Shown here one piece after another: positions 48,215-59,041 of a stretch of DNA of 64,000 bases. This DNA is from Sporopachydermia quercuum (Eukaryota > Ascomycota > Sporopachydermiomycetes > Sporopachydermiales > Sporopachydermiaceae), in assembly GCA_001599295.1 (NCBI GenBank), contig BCGN01000004.1, positions 1,839,617 through 1,903,616 on the forward strand, given 5' to 3'. Under the pieces are notes generated by a model that saw nothing but the letters and a program-made list of their open reading frames with translations, did not search any database and had not been told where the DNA came from. Positions within the stretch are counted from its first letter, which is position 1. The number at the start of each line of letters is the position of its first letter. The position numbers were made by a program, and so were the translations under genes.

Positions 48215-50128
48215 ATGGTCACAGCTATAAAGAAAACATATCGTAAGTACATTGAATTGTTGAGACTACTAGAAAGCTTGTGTATTCAAGAAATTGTTAT
48301 CCAAAACTAACAACACAATATTTAATCTTTAGACCGAGCATGCGTCAATTGTCATATTCGCAAAAGAGCATGCGATATGGCCAAACAAACACCATGTAGA
48401 CGATGTGAAGAAGCTAAATTGTCGTGTCATCCTCATATTCCCAAAAGAAGGCGCATTAAAAGCATTCAAAGTGCCAGTGAAAAGAAAACAGAGCTTCTGA
48501 ATAGCGGTCCGCAATCTTCCTTACCACAGATAGCTCCTGGCGATTACGCCCCAAGGCAGTATCAAACGGCCGAAGTCTACGATTTGACCAAAGACAATTG
48601 TATTCTAGTTGATTTTTTATCGCAAGATTTTTCCTCCGTGTCGATCAATAACTATCAAGTCACATTTGTTGATAAATATACAAGCATCACCAGACAACTC
48701 GCTAAAGAGTTTGGCCAAGGGTTCGAGAATATGGATAACGTGTACCATTTCCGAGATGCGCCGTTTCTGCAACGAGGATTTGGATCCATCCCTCGAACTA
48801 TCAGTGATAAGGAAAGAGCTTTATTAGAATTGCAAGGAGCGTTCACATTACCTACTGAGTCAATAGCAAAAACGTTTATCGATGCCTTTTTCGATAGAAT
48901 TCATCCATTTGTTCCGATTATCAGTAAAGACACATTTACAGCGTACAATGAAAACACCTCCGGTTCTCATCCTGTATCGATTTTGCTTCTCCAGTCTATC
49001 ATTTTGGGAGGTTCCACTGTACTCGACCATCCTGAGTTAGAACTTCCCCAAGATGAAGTTAGCGCAAAGTTATATGAGCGGGCAAAATCTTTGGTAGATG
49101 TGAAATACGAACAAGATAGACTCACCCTTGTTCAGAGTCATTTAATATTTTCGGTCTTCAACGCTGATTCCTGTGACGATACTGTGGCCAGTATGTGGCT
49201 TTCTCTTGGTACTGCCATAAGGCTAGCACAAGGTTTGGGAATGCATAGGAAATTTGGTAACGCAAACGCTGATATAGAAATGCGGAAGCAATGGCGAAGA
49301 ACATGGTGGACATTGTTCCAGCATGATGTATTGTGTTCTTTCGAATGGGGAAGACCTAGAGCTATCAATCTAGACGATACCGATGTAGAAGAAATAAGTG
49401 AACTTGATTTCATTATTGATAAGAGTGATGGGGAGAAGGAGTATATATTAAGTGAAGAAAACATAATATTTTTTCTATTGAATCAGAAGCTGTGTCATAT
49501 CATCAATGAATGGATGAAGCTGATTTCTCCCAAATATAATGGTAAAATTTTGGAGACAATTGAGAAGAAAATCATGCTCGAGCATTTGAAACAAAAGATG
49601 CGTCGATGGTTTGAAAGCTTGCCTTATCAGTATCAAATGTCAGCGCTAAATGATAAAATATGTGAAAAATGGCCCTTGTGGGCTTACAGCCTTTTATGTG
49701 TATATAATGCCTTGATTATCCGAGTGTATTCTCATGAGGATTCTAAAGAGCTTGAAGCAAAGGAGAATGTGTCAATAGCTTCGAGAAGAATCTTGGAGTT
49801 GTTTCAACAGTTAGAAAGGAGAAATTTACAGGATTCGATATGGGTTTTTGGTATCCATGAGTTTGATTTGGCTTTGACATTTTTTGCTAAGATGGCAAAT
49901 GATACCAATCGGGTGGTGGCGTATGCTGGTCTTCAAGCGTTAGATGTTGGTGTTCCGTTACTGGGAAAGATGTGTGAACGATCTTCAGTTGCCCGACAAG
50001 GTTATGTATTTTATCAAACTCTACTCAACTCTAAAATTGAATTGTTCAATACAATTCAGTTTATAGATGTCGCATTTGCCGATGATTGCAATGAGAATCC
50101 AGATTTTGGAGAGCTCTTCGTCGTTTGA
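48215..50128 (+). CDS. Zn2Cys6 transcription factor with fungal_trans domain
   Basis: Exons 48215-48242 and 48333-50128 encode 607 residues. The 28-nt first exon (MVTAIKKTY) joins through a GTAAGT donor, an AACTAAC branch and a TTTAG acceptor to complete the zinc cluster: Cys13, 16, 23, 31, 34 and 41 (CX2CX6CX7CX2CX6C). Starting at the internal Met of exon 2 would lose half of the cluster, so the spliced start is preferred. A basic KRRRIK follows. The fungal-specific regulatory domain (about 190-400) shows FIDAFFDRIHPFVPIISKDTF, WLSLGTAIRLAQGLGMHRK and RRTWWTLFQHDVLCSFEWGRP. The layout resembles Ctf1/FarB-type and other catabolic regulators. The target is unknown; the PhyH-type gene next door is the obvious candidate. 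Confidence 0.9.
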
Positions 50129-52247
50129 ACATTTTTGCAATCATTTTTTGATTTGACTGCATGCATCTAATTAAAACGATTAAACTGAAGTTTTAAGAAG
50201 CACTGATTTATAGATTCACTTATTAGATCACATGTTTAGATCTGTAGAGCTTGAGTAATCAAGTTATTTATTTTTAAATGATATAATGAACTAAATCAGT
50301 AGGTACGAATATGTGATATTAATGGGTATTCTCAAGGCATATACAACAAGTATAGAAGGAACATAGACATTAGGGAATAAAATTTAATGGAAATTAGAAG
50401 GAATATGTATAAAGAATAGAAATTTTTTTTGGCAAACCCCGTTTGCTTCTATTCCGGTCCCAAAGCTTTGAGTTCTGTTCATCAATTTTACTATGTAGAG
50501 TATGTTGATCGACGTCTTATCCTTTTTCACAAGATGTATGTGTAAGGGAACATCAAAATGTTTAAGAGGCAGCAACAGGTTCTTCTAGTGATTATGTAAT
50601 CGCGTATTAACGTTATTTGCTCCAACACCATATTGACTTCTTTATCAATCTACGTTCTTATCCTTTCGTTTTGCTGGGAAAACAGTTACTTTAAACCCAA
50701 TCTCAGTTTTGTTAACATGTGGGATCAGTACAATTTAGCAAGCACAATATGAATTTTATATACTATTATTTTTAAATTTCTTATTTTTATTGATCGGGGA
50801 ATGCTCTAATATCTTATCAGTATTCGTTCTAATAATAGATAATTAGATATTATAAATTTGTTGCGATATTATTTCAGAATAATAAATACAGATTACGTAA
50901 ATAATAATTATTGTTTCCTCTTCACTTTCACCGGAATCTGAAAGCATATGTAACTGATATATTCATCCACTACAAAAGTGTTTACTAATACAAAGATGTC
51001 GGAAAAATGAATGAAAGTAAGTTTAAAACACGGACTCTGTATTAAGGGTGCTGTATGATTGATCATTTACTGTTATTTCTATATATATCCTCAACATCTA
51101 TGTAATTATTACTATAGATAGGTAAATTATTAAATACAAGAACTAGCAAGTACATTCAGAGCTAACTTAAATAACTTAGATTTAATCTTTCTCATTCGTT
51201 AAATCCTAATCCACTTTCAATAATAGTTTTTGACGTACTTCATCTATACATGTTACCAGGAACTACACAGATAGGAGCGTGTTATTACCAGAAATTGATG
51301 TGACGTATAATAAATTAATATATATTAATGAATTTGACAGCTCATGTAATTATTTATGAAGCTGTAAAGATGAAAAAGTAATGGTGATAATAATATAGTA
51401 GTAAATCTTCAAACAAGCTACGCGTCTTATCAATATCCAATTTGCTTACCAACCAATAGACCTATATAAACAGATGACTACAAATTGGGACGTATCAATG
51501 AATAAACTATTTGACTGTAAAACTCTCCTTGAAGGATCAAATGACACAGCGTCTGATGTACAGAGACTTGTTCAAATAAGAAGTATAGTTGTTACAAAGC
51601 AATAATGAAACAAAGACTCTTATGAACAGTAGTCTATTACTTTGCAAATGTCACTTAACTTGTTAACAAAATATTGTATGCATGTTGTGTAGGAATATAT
51701 TTAAATAAAAAGCAAGTAAAGTGCAAAAAGTAATAATACAACAACTAACTATATCACATTGTTAGTAACAATAACATGTGAATACTATTTAATTTTTTCT
51801 GTATCTTATTTAATATGTACTTACTTAAACACAGTCATAAGAATGGCTGCGTCTCAGAATTCTTGATGTTCCTTTGTACTGCCTTATAAAAAAGGGTGTA
51901 AAGTGGATCAACAAAATCTATATAGTAGAGAGGTTGGCGAGAAAAATATAAATATCCATAACTCACAACTGATAACCATCAATTAAAATAAAATAAAATA
52001 CAATACATCTTTAGCACGCTACACTTCAGGAGATTGTAATATATATATAGACATTTTTCACTTGGTTAAAACTATATACATACCACAGAAATGACTGAAT
52101 AAATAAATGATCCATCGATTGTATCTATGTAAAAATTTGGGAGGCTCCCACTATGTAAAATACAAAATCATCAGAATGAAGGATGAGGTGATACATGAAG
52201 TTGGTCAGGTCAATCGAGAATAAATTCAACAAATAGCTCATTAAGGC

Positions 52248-52329
52248 AAATTATTGACTAATATCTATAAAAAGAAACGAATAACTTATAAAGGTAAATT
52301 TATTGATTAATATATATAAAAAGAAACGA
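52248..52329 (+). repeat. Two-copy tandem repeat, period about 48 bp
   Basis: Both copies share the core TTATTGA-TAATAT-TATAAAAAGAAACGA. Two or three differences are visible. Simple local duplication in AT-rich DNA. Confidence 0.7.
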
Positions 52330-52871
52330 GAAACGTAAAAAATAAACCAATAACTAATAAGGGAAAAATATTTACTTTTGACTTATAAGAAGAAAACGTA
52401 AATAGAGTAACCAGGAAGATGAGGATTGCTATAGTGATGATGTAAATATTGATATAGTACTTGGATAAAAGAGAAAAATAATAAAGCGATAAAAAAGAAC
52501 AGGAGGCGGAAGGAGTAGCCTGAAGGAGGCGGTACGTAACATTCATGTGACAAAAAGATACTGGAAAGGGACAGATACTCTACCGCCCAACTACCAACCT
52601 ACAGACTTGGTGAAGGCACAAATTTAAACCGTCTATGTGCTTTGAGTCTCATTAATTACCAAGAATATAGTAGCAACCAAATCGTAGTGCTTTTGCAACA
52701 GAGTTTGTATTCAAAGGAGCTTATTTTTGAAAAAATAAATGGCTGAAAACAACTGAAAATAGAGGGAATACTTAATCATTTAGTTAATTTGTTTCTTATT
52801 TGTAAACTTGAATTAATCTTTTATACCACCACGTTTCCGACAATTTTCCAACAATTGTCATTCCACAATGT

Positions 52872-53045
52872 CATGTGACTCATCACATGCCATTTTATTA
52901 AATGATATCATAAACCAAGATTACTTTTCCATAAGCTCACATGACGACTTACATCACATGATATACCATATGAGTTGTCACATGAGTACATACTTATATT
53001 TTGAATATCACCTATCACATGTCATCTCACAATTGATATCACATG
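52872..53045. promoter_or_regulatory. Cluster of CACATG/CATGTG motifs
   Basis: Seven copies lie in about 174 bp: 52872, 52884, 52938, 52955, 52979, 53016 and 53040. Several are extended to the near-palindrome TCACATGA. CACATG is an E-box core of the kind bound by basic helix-loop-helix factors such as Ino2/Ino4. The cluster is about 520 bp upstream of the GT25-type gene. Binding is inferred, not shown. Confidence 0.45.
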
Positions 53046-53563
53046 ATACATCATATGACTATAGCTTTTTCAGCAAGGTAAAATTGATTACGTGAGAATT
53101 ATCAAAAATTTATTAATTTATTACGTATTCTATATTTTTAAGTGTAGAATAGTTTGCATTTTTATGCATGAACATATACGTAATCTACATATAAGTACAA
53201 AAGATTTAACTTTAAGATTAGAACTGTTGATTTCTTTGAGACCCCCGAAATTAAACTTCCTTGTCAAAGTAGATCTCAGCGCCAATCAAAGTATAATTAT
53301 GTGATTAGTTTTGTTGAATGGCAGTAGTACAGAACATTGAATTACCATTCTTGAACCTGTTCCTTAAGCCTTGTCTGTCTTATCATCATAAGGTTCAAAC
53401 CGTAGAGCTTTATTTCGTTCCATTTTTTCCTTCTTCTTTCTCCTCTGTGCACAACTACATTAATTGATCACAATAAGAAGTTTAGATTACTCTTCTAATG
53501 AAGTTAGAGTAAGTAGTACGTTCCGGTGCTGGAATATTTCTTCTTGGCAGTTATGTAATTTTT

Positions 53564-54832
53564 TTGGCCAAGATTTTGAAATCCCACAAATTTAGTAGCT
53601 CGAAGATGTTCACTTTAAATTTGTTAGCTTCACCTTGGAAGCAGAAAATCAAATCTTCTAGAGCCTATACTTGTTTTTTAGCTTTACTGTTGCTTGCAAT
53701 TCCTATTATAACAATACTACAAAGTGATCTGAGGGACGTATTCAATTTGGTTGATACAAGCAGTTTCATAAACAGCAATCGTTCGAACGAAGACAGTAGA
53801 AATACAGTAGTTGTTGAAATAGAACTAGCGAAAACCTCAGAGATGTATTTTAACTCTATCAACAATGCGACGCTAGGAGTAGAGAAAATCATTTACATTC
53901 ACCTACCTCAAAATTTGAACAAGCTTGATATCATGACTATGCAATCGTCAGCTTCAGGTATTGAATTTGAGGTTAGGGAGGGTGTTATACCTGATAGTTT
54001 ATCAGATAAAGGCTTACCCCCTAATCTAAACACTTGGAAAGGAGGAAATGACATGAAGCTAGAGGAAAAGGCCTGTTGGAGGGCACATGCTAATATTTGG
54101 AGAGAAATGGTGGAAAATGGATGGAGTAGTGTTCTTGTACTAGAGTCTGATGCTACTTGGGAAATAGGTTTGAAGCAAGACATGCAAAGAGTTGCCAGAG
54201 CTCTGAACGATGTTACTATAGCATACCCTGGATACAAAAGAGACGTCGAACCACATGATCAAGATCCTTGGAATACCAGGAAGTGGGATATGTTTTATCC
54301 AGGATCTTGCGGAGATAATGAAAAGGAATTGAGAAAAGATCAATTTTTGAAATATGAAAGTCCTGAATCTCCGGATAATTATGAATATTTTGGCGACAAA
54401 CTTGTTAATGAAAGAGTCGTAAGGAGAAATGGTGCTCCACTATGCACTACAGGTTATATTATCTCTCTAGAGGGAGCAAAAAAGCTACTACTGCGGACCA
54501 ATGTAGATATGAGCTATCCTGTTGATCTAATTATTGGTGATTTGTCTCGTGATAACAGATTGATTTCTTACAGTGTATATCCGCCTTTGATTCACTCATG
54601 GGGCTATATTCAAGGTATCGGTGCAGAAGATAAAGAGTCTGATATCCTTGACAGAAAGCCAGCAGATCAACACGTCGAAGCATGGAAACAGGCTTTTGAT
54701 AGGTTTGACGCTTGGAGAATTAGAACAGAATATAGAGTAAAACACCCCATTCTAAGCTCCTTGAAGCAAGACTATTTTAATGGAGAAATAATTGAAAACG
54801 AGGTTGCAAAAATAGACTACGTACCGGAATGA
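53564..54832 (+). CDS. GT25-like type II membrane glycosyltransferase
   Basis: 422 residues, intronless. A short cytoplasmic tail is followed by one signal anchor (about 34-52, AYTCFLALLLLAIPIITIL), the topology of Golgi transferases. The lumenal part matches the glycosyltransferase family 25 layout: IIYIHLPQNLNKLDIM (about 109-124), KACWRAHANIWREMVENGWSS (169-189), acidic motif VLVLESDATW (190-199), GAPLCTTGYIISLEGAKKLL, then a C-terminal HSWGYIQG. The likely role is transfer of a sugar, perhaps galactose, to cell-surface glycans; donor and acceptor cannot be read. A second, truncated copy follows at 55685-56093, so the gene belongs to a duplicating family, as expected near a telomere. Confidence 0.85.
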   Translation: MAKILKSHKFSSSKMFTLNLLASPWKQKIKSSRAYTCFLALLLLAIPIITILQSDLRDVFNLVDTSSFINSNRSNEDSRNTVVVEIELAKTSEMYFNSINNATLGVEKIIYIHLPQNLNKLDIMTMQSSASGIEFEVREGVIPDSLSDKGLPPNLNTWKGGNDMKLEEKACWRAHANIWREMVENGWSSVLVLESDATWEIGLKQDMQRVARALNDVTIAYPGYKRDVEPHDQDPWNTRKWDMFYPGSCGDNEKELRKDQFLKYESPESPDNYEYFGDKLVNERVVRRNGAPLCTTGYIISLEGAKKLLLRTNVDMSYPVDLIIGDLSRDNRLISYSVYPPLIHSWGYIQGIGAEDKESDILDRKPADQHVEAWKQAFDRFDAWRIRTEYRVKHPILSSLKQDYFNGEIIENEVAKIDYVPE

Positions 54833-55684
54833 TGGTAGAGCTAGTCCAAAAACCATGGCATTATATGCGTTTCGTATATGATGGCGTCTGTCTTCTTGTT
54901 TCAGAGCAGTAATATCGATATTGCACTCCATATTGTTGAAATGACACATAGTTGCATTGGTATAAAGGGCACAGGTTGTTGGAAGTCTAAACTATGAGGA
55001 AAAGTGAAAAGCATTAATGCTAGATGAGAACAAACATAGTCCAAGGAAGCTCACTAATTAACATTTCAAGGAAGATACAGGACTAATCGACACGATATCC
55101 ATAATGTCTCAAATGGCATCAGCTTTCTTGTCTTGGACATCAATTTCAGTCCAGGCAGTGAGTCAATTCGATGGGTATGTAATTGAGATTCTTGACTCAA
55201 TTCAACTCAATAGTACTCTGCCAAGCACAATTTTGGAAAAGAGCAAACTTTATTTGCCCTACTTCGTTTATTTTCAAGTTTTGTTTTCACCTTTATGTAA
55301 TGAGACACTATTTCTTTACTNGTTCAATTGTAAATGAAAGTGATGTGCTATCTTTAAAACATTCATTTATTAATTTCTGTTAGAATCCAATTTCAAATTC
55401 CAAATAAACTATTTGACATGCACTTTACAAACGGCATAGTTTATAATTGTTTTTACTCAGATAGTGTTTTCTAGATTCTTGCATAACTATTGTATGATCT
55501 TAGTTGAATTCAACACAACATGCCAGATAGTTAAAGACCGAGTTACTAGCTAGAAATTGGATCTACAAGCTGATACGGTATAATAATGATTTTCATCCAA
55601 TAAGCTCAAAGCTCAATTATTCAATAGCAAATATACATCATAACTGAAAGGGTATCCAAAATGAACCGAAATACCTAGATTTAT
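54833..55684. other. Spacer between the two GT25-like copies
   Basis: About 850 bases of AT-rich DNA. The frame at 55104-55337 has no recognisable domain. No repeat or RNA gene is seen. Confidence 0.55.
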
Positions 55685-56093
55685 TTGTGCTGCTGCCAAT
55701 AAAAGTAGCCCTGATGGTAAGAACCAACCTCCAACAGGTTTTCATACATACAGATGAAATAGTAATCGATAGGGAAAATAAATGCATAGTATACAAGAGT
55801 CTTGAAGTAATCGCCGAAAAGCTTAAGGTTAAGGAATCTTTGTTTTTCCCAATTAGTCACTGTGCTCTTAGAGCATTCAAAATCATTTACATCATGCCTC
55901 ACAATCATAACAAATTAGACATTATGCCAACGCAGACTTGGGTCTCAGGGATTGAGTTTGAGGTAAGGAAAGATGTAAATCAGAGAATTTTGCCGGAAAG
56001 AGAACTTTCACCTATTATCAATCCTATGACAGATTTTCCTGAGATGAGAGGAAGTGGGAAAGGGTGCTGGAGAACGCACGGAGAGAGACAATA
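55685..56093 (+). pseudogene. Truncated GT25-like gene copy
   Basis: Aligns with about residues 43-178 of the intact gene at 53564: FKIIYIMPHNHNKLDIMPTQ against EKIIYIHLPQNLNKLDIMTMQ, SGIEFEVRKDV against SGIEFEVREGV, and GKGCWRTHGERQ against EKACWRAHANIW. No cytoplasmic tail is found upstream, and the downstream two-thirds, including the acidic ESDATW motif, are absent. Similarity stops abruptly where the SNT2-like sequence begins, so this end is a rearrangement junction and not gradual decay. The fragment has diverged well beyond a recent duplicate. It would not encode a working transferase. Confidence 0.8.
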
Positions 56094-58734
56094 ATAAGCA
56101 ACTGGCATGTGATTTCCTCAGAAGAAATCGGAAGAGATCCCGAAGGAATCCCGCTTCCATGGTATCAAGAAGTGCCTCGCCGATACGTTGAAAGAGGCGG
56201 CGAAGACACTGTGAGTTTGAGATGGAAACCAGCTGGAAGTTCCGAGATTATTTCCGATGTTGAGATAGCGGCATACTTAACGAAGGCCGGGATTTAAAAT
56301 GAGAAATTGCTACTCCGGCCGGTTACCCCAAATTTTACAGATGCTTGTCTCCAAACCTTACTGAACTGTAACTATAGTGTGTCAAAAGCATTGAAAATTG
56401 TTCCCACTTTCACCCGGCAAACCTTGAAAGAGCCGACTTTCTCCAATGCCGAAATCGGCCGCTTTGAAGAAGGAGTTTGTATGTATGGATCGGAACTGCA
56501 TCCGGTTTATCAGCATGTGAAAACGCAGCCAAGTGCTATGATTGTCCGGTTTTACTACTTATGGAAGAAAACACCTTCCGGACACGCAATTTGAGACAAT
56601 TTCGAAGGCCGGAAACATATGTGGAAGCCATAAGATGCTGGCAGTGGAACGGGAAGTGGCACTGCAGCCGGAAAACATATCGGCACCGAGATTGAAGACG
56701 GAAATTATGTGGACACTGTGGCCTCGTCAGAAGATGATTCGGGATACGATGTCCGAAAAGCTCGGATGCAGAAAAGAACGGTCAAATGTAAATTTTGTCG
56801 AACCACAAACTCAATTGTATGGAAACGAGCTCCTGGTCATGCTGTAGCTGAAGCCGGAATGGAAGAAATAACGGCACTTTGCTTCCGATGCGCTCGGCTA
56901 TGGAGATTATATGCTGTGTTTTGGGAGGAGCCACTGGAAGTACTTCGGAAGTTGAGCCAACGAGGAGGAGGAGGATGGAAACGTCGAATGGAAGACGAGT
57001 TGATTTCGGATGCGGAGAAAATAATGGAAGGTCGGAACTCTGGTGTTGAAGGTACATCCCCTATTGCTAATTATAGTTATGACGAGTGTTTCGGTAACGG
57101 CCGAATTCAACGGAAAAGGTTACGGAAAAAGCGGAAGTTATCTGCCAAGTCTAAAAATGGTACAAATGGAATTCCGGAAAAAATCACAAACACATCGAAA
57201 CCTGAAAAGATGCCGAAATCTCGGAATAAATCCACAATTTCTACTACTGTGAAACTCAATGAAGCTGAAAAACGAAAACAAAAAGGACCGCAACCAGAGA
57301 GAACCTTAAATGCAACACTAATTCCGCGAAAACGCATCAAAATGGAAAAGTTAAAACATCCCAATAGGGAAAACACTCAACCTAATTTTGGATCCGGTAT
57401 TATTTCCGATATTACATCTCCAAAATCGGAAATCGTAGCCAACTCCGAGCTCAAACAGCAAAAAAAAGCGGCAAAAGCGATCTCTAGATGCTTCCGCGGT
57501 GGCTCCAGCCACGACTATTGCTGCTGCTGCGGCTGCTGCTGCCGTTGCCGCTTCCGGTGGTCGTCCGAAACATTCAAACGTCTCGGCTTCTCGGATCTTG
57601 CAATTAGAACAAGCTTCCGATATCTTTTCTTCCTGTCAGGACGTCGGGATACCTTTCAAAACTCCGTTCAGTACTAATGCCCGTGTTTGTTGCGTTTGCC
57701 ATAGTCTGGCGCCTTCGCACAATATGGCTATATGTTGTTCATGTGGACTTAATGTCCATAAGACATGGTACGGCATACCAGAGTTGGGAACAAATCTCGG
57801 GTCGGCTAGATGGCTCTGTGACGTTTGTAGTAATGACTCAAATCCAGGAGTCTCTACTATTTATGATTGTGTGCTATGTCCAGTAAGAGAAACGGATCAT
57901 GATGCTGCAATCCCAGGACTCGATTCTGCTGAGCCGGACGCTTTGAAACGGACTGTCAATAACTGGTCACACGTGATGTGTTCTGTATTTCTAGGTAAGT
58001 GTAAATTCGGAGACGTTGTTCATCGGCAGCCAGTGGAAGGTATATCCGAGATTCCCATCTCAGCTTTAGAAACCACCTGCACTATCTGTCGGACAAATAA
58101 TGGAGCTTGTACGCGATGTCGTCTTTGTGACATACCCATTCATGTTGGATGTGCATTTCGGAAACGATTCTTCTTTGGGTTTGAGATGAAGTCTCCGGAA
58201 TTAGCAAATTCAGTTGAGAATAGTGGAAATAATGAAATAATAAAGTTTGGGCCAAATGCAAAAGGAATACCTAGACCAGTGATTGTGTGTGCTCGGCACG
58301 ACGTTTTAAAACTTCCATTCTACTCCATAGCAGATAAAGTCATCGATTCGGAAGAAAACGTATTGGATTTGTTCTGCTCGAAGTATAAGATGGCAAAGCC
58401 GGAGAACACAGGATTTATGTAAGGATACGAAGAATATCAACGGCTAAGAAGGAATATTTTGGAATCGGAGAAACTGAATTCCAGAAATCACGGCGGAAAC
58501 TGCGAAAATCGCGGATTGAAAAAAGAGAAAATGGCTGGGGGAAAAATTGATCTGTTAGGGATAAAACCGGAGATTATAGCGGAAAAGGTGTTAAGACACA
58601 TGGAAGCAGGAAATGAGGAAACGGCAACGGGAAATATACCGGAGCCCATTTTGGAAAAAGCTTCGGAAGAAAATTTACTGGAAATTGCAGTTGAAATGGA
58701 ACCACAAATGGAGAAATCAATTCAGATTGGCTAA
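56094..58734 (+). pseudogene. SNT2: 5'-truncated, broken SNT2 gene
   Basis: Snt2 is a chromatin regulator of the Snt2-Ecm5-Rpd3 complex with BAH, PHD, ELM2/SANT and GATA-like modules. Present in order: RDPEGIPLPWYQEVPRRYVERG (56110-56300); a SANT segment RFEEGVCMYGSELHPVYQHV...IVRFYYLWKKTPSG (56450-56590); a GATA-like finger CKFC...CFRC (56788-56905); a PHD finger CCVCHSLAPSHN...CDVC (57688-57830); and an extended PHD CVLCPVRETDHD...HVGCAFRKRFFFGFEM (57870-58190). The BAH and first PHD are missing at the junction with the GT25 relic. In-frame stops lie at 56295, 56592 (where relatives have Trp), 56631 and 58420. The frame shifts within an A8 run at 57460-57467; seven A would keep it open. Otherwise the frame is well preserved, so decay is recent. 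A sequencing error in the A run is possible, but four stops argue for a pseudogene. Confidence 0.85.
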
Positions 58735-59041
58735 CCAGAACGGCAATGAACCTGGGAAACGGAATAACATGATGGAAGAAATACTCTGAAAACTTCGATT
58801 ATCCCTCAAATTCAAGAAGTGCTAGCATCTACACATTTTAAACTTTCTTGTTCTGCATATAGATATACTAAATAAATAGTTAAAACTTCCTACGTAAAGT
58901 GGCGACTTTATACTTCACCCCCATTTGATACATCTTGCACAATCGTACCTGTGGACCGAAATTAGTACACTACGATGTATTAGCACTGCGTCTTCTGTAA
59001 ATACCTTTAATATCTTATCAAAACATAAAAGCACTGTTCCT
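58735..59041. other. Convergent spacer between SNT2 relic and LEA1
   Basis: 307 bases holding both 3' ends, including ATATAGATATACTAAATAAA, a plausible polyadenylation region. No gene is seen. Confidence 0.65.

Larger units (their letters stand above)
50129..53563. other. Gene-poor AT-rich region before the subtelomeric genes
   Basis: 3.4 kb with no recognisable gene. Strongly AT-rich, especially 50740-52560. Contains a two-copy direct repeat (52248-52280 and 52296-52329) and a cluster of CACATG motifs at 52872-53045. Frames such as 52307-52546 and 52868-53095 are compositional artefacts. It marks a drop in gene density toward the chromosome end. Confidence 0.55.

Noticed and set aside
48377-50128. 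Zinc-cluster gene starting at the internal ATG 48377
   Set aside because: That start drops three of the six zinc ligands. A 28-nt upstream exon restores the complete cluster.
50740-52560. Centromere
   Set aside because: AT-rich, but no CDE-like elements, inverted repeats or unique-core structure seen; position near a chromosome end also makes it unlikely.
52868-53095. 75-codon plus-strand frame over the CACATG cluster
   Set aside because: His/Ser/Met-rich translation is simply the motif repeat read as codons.
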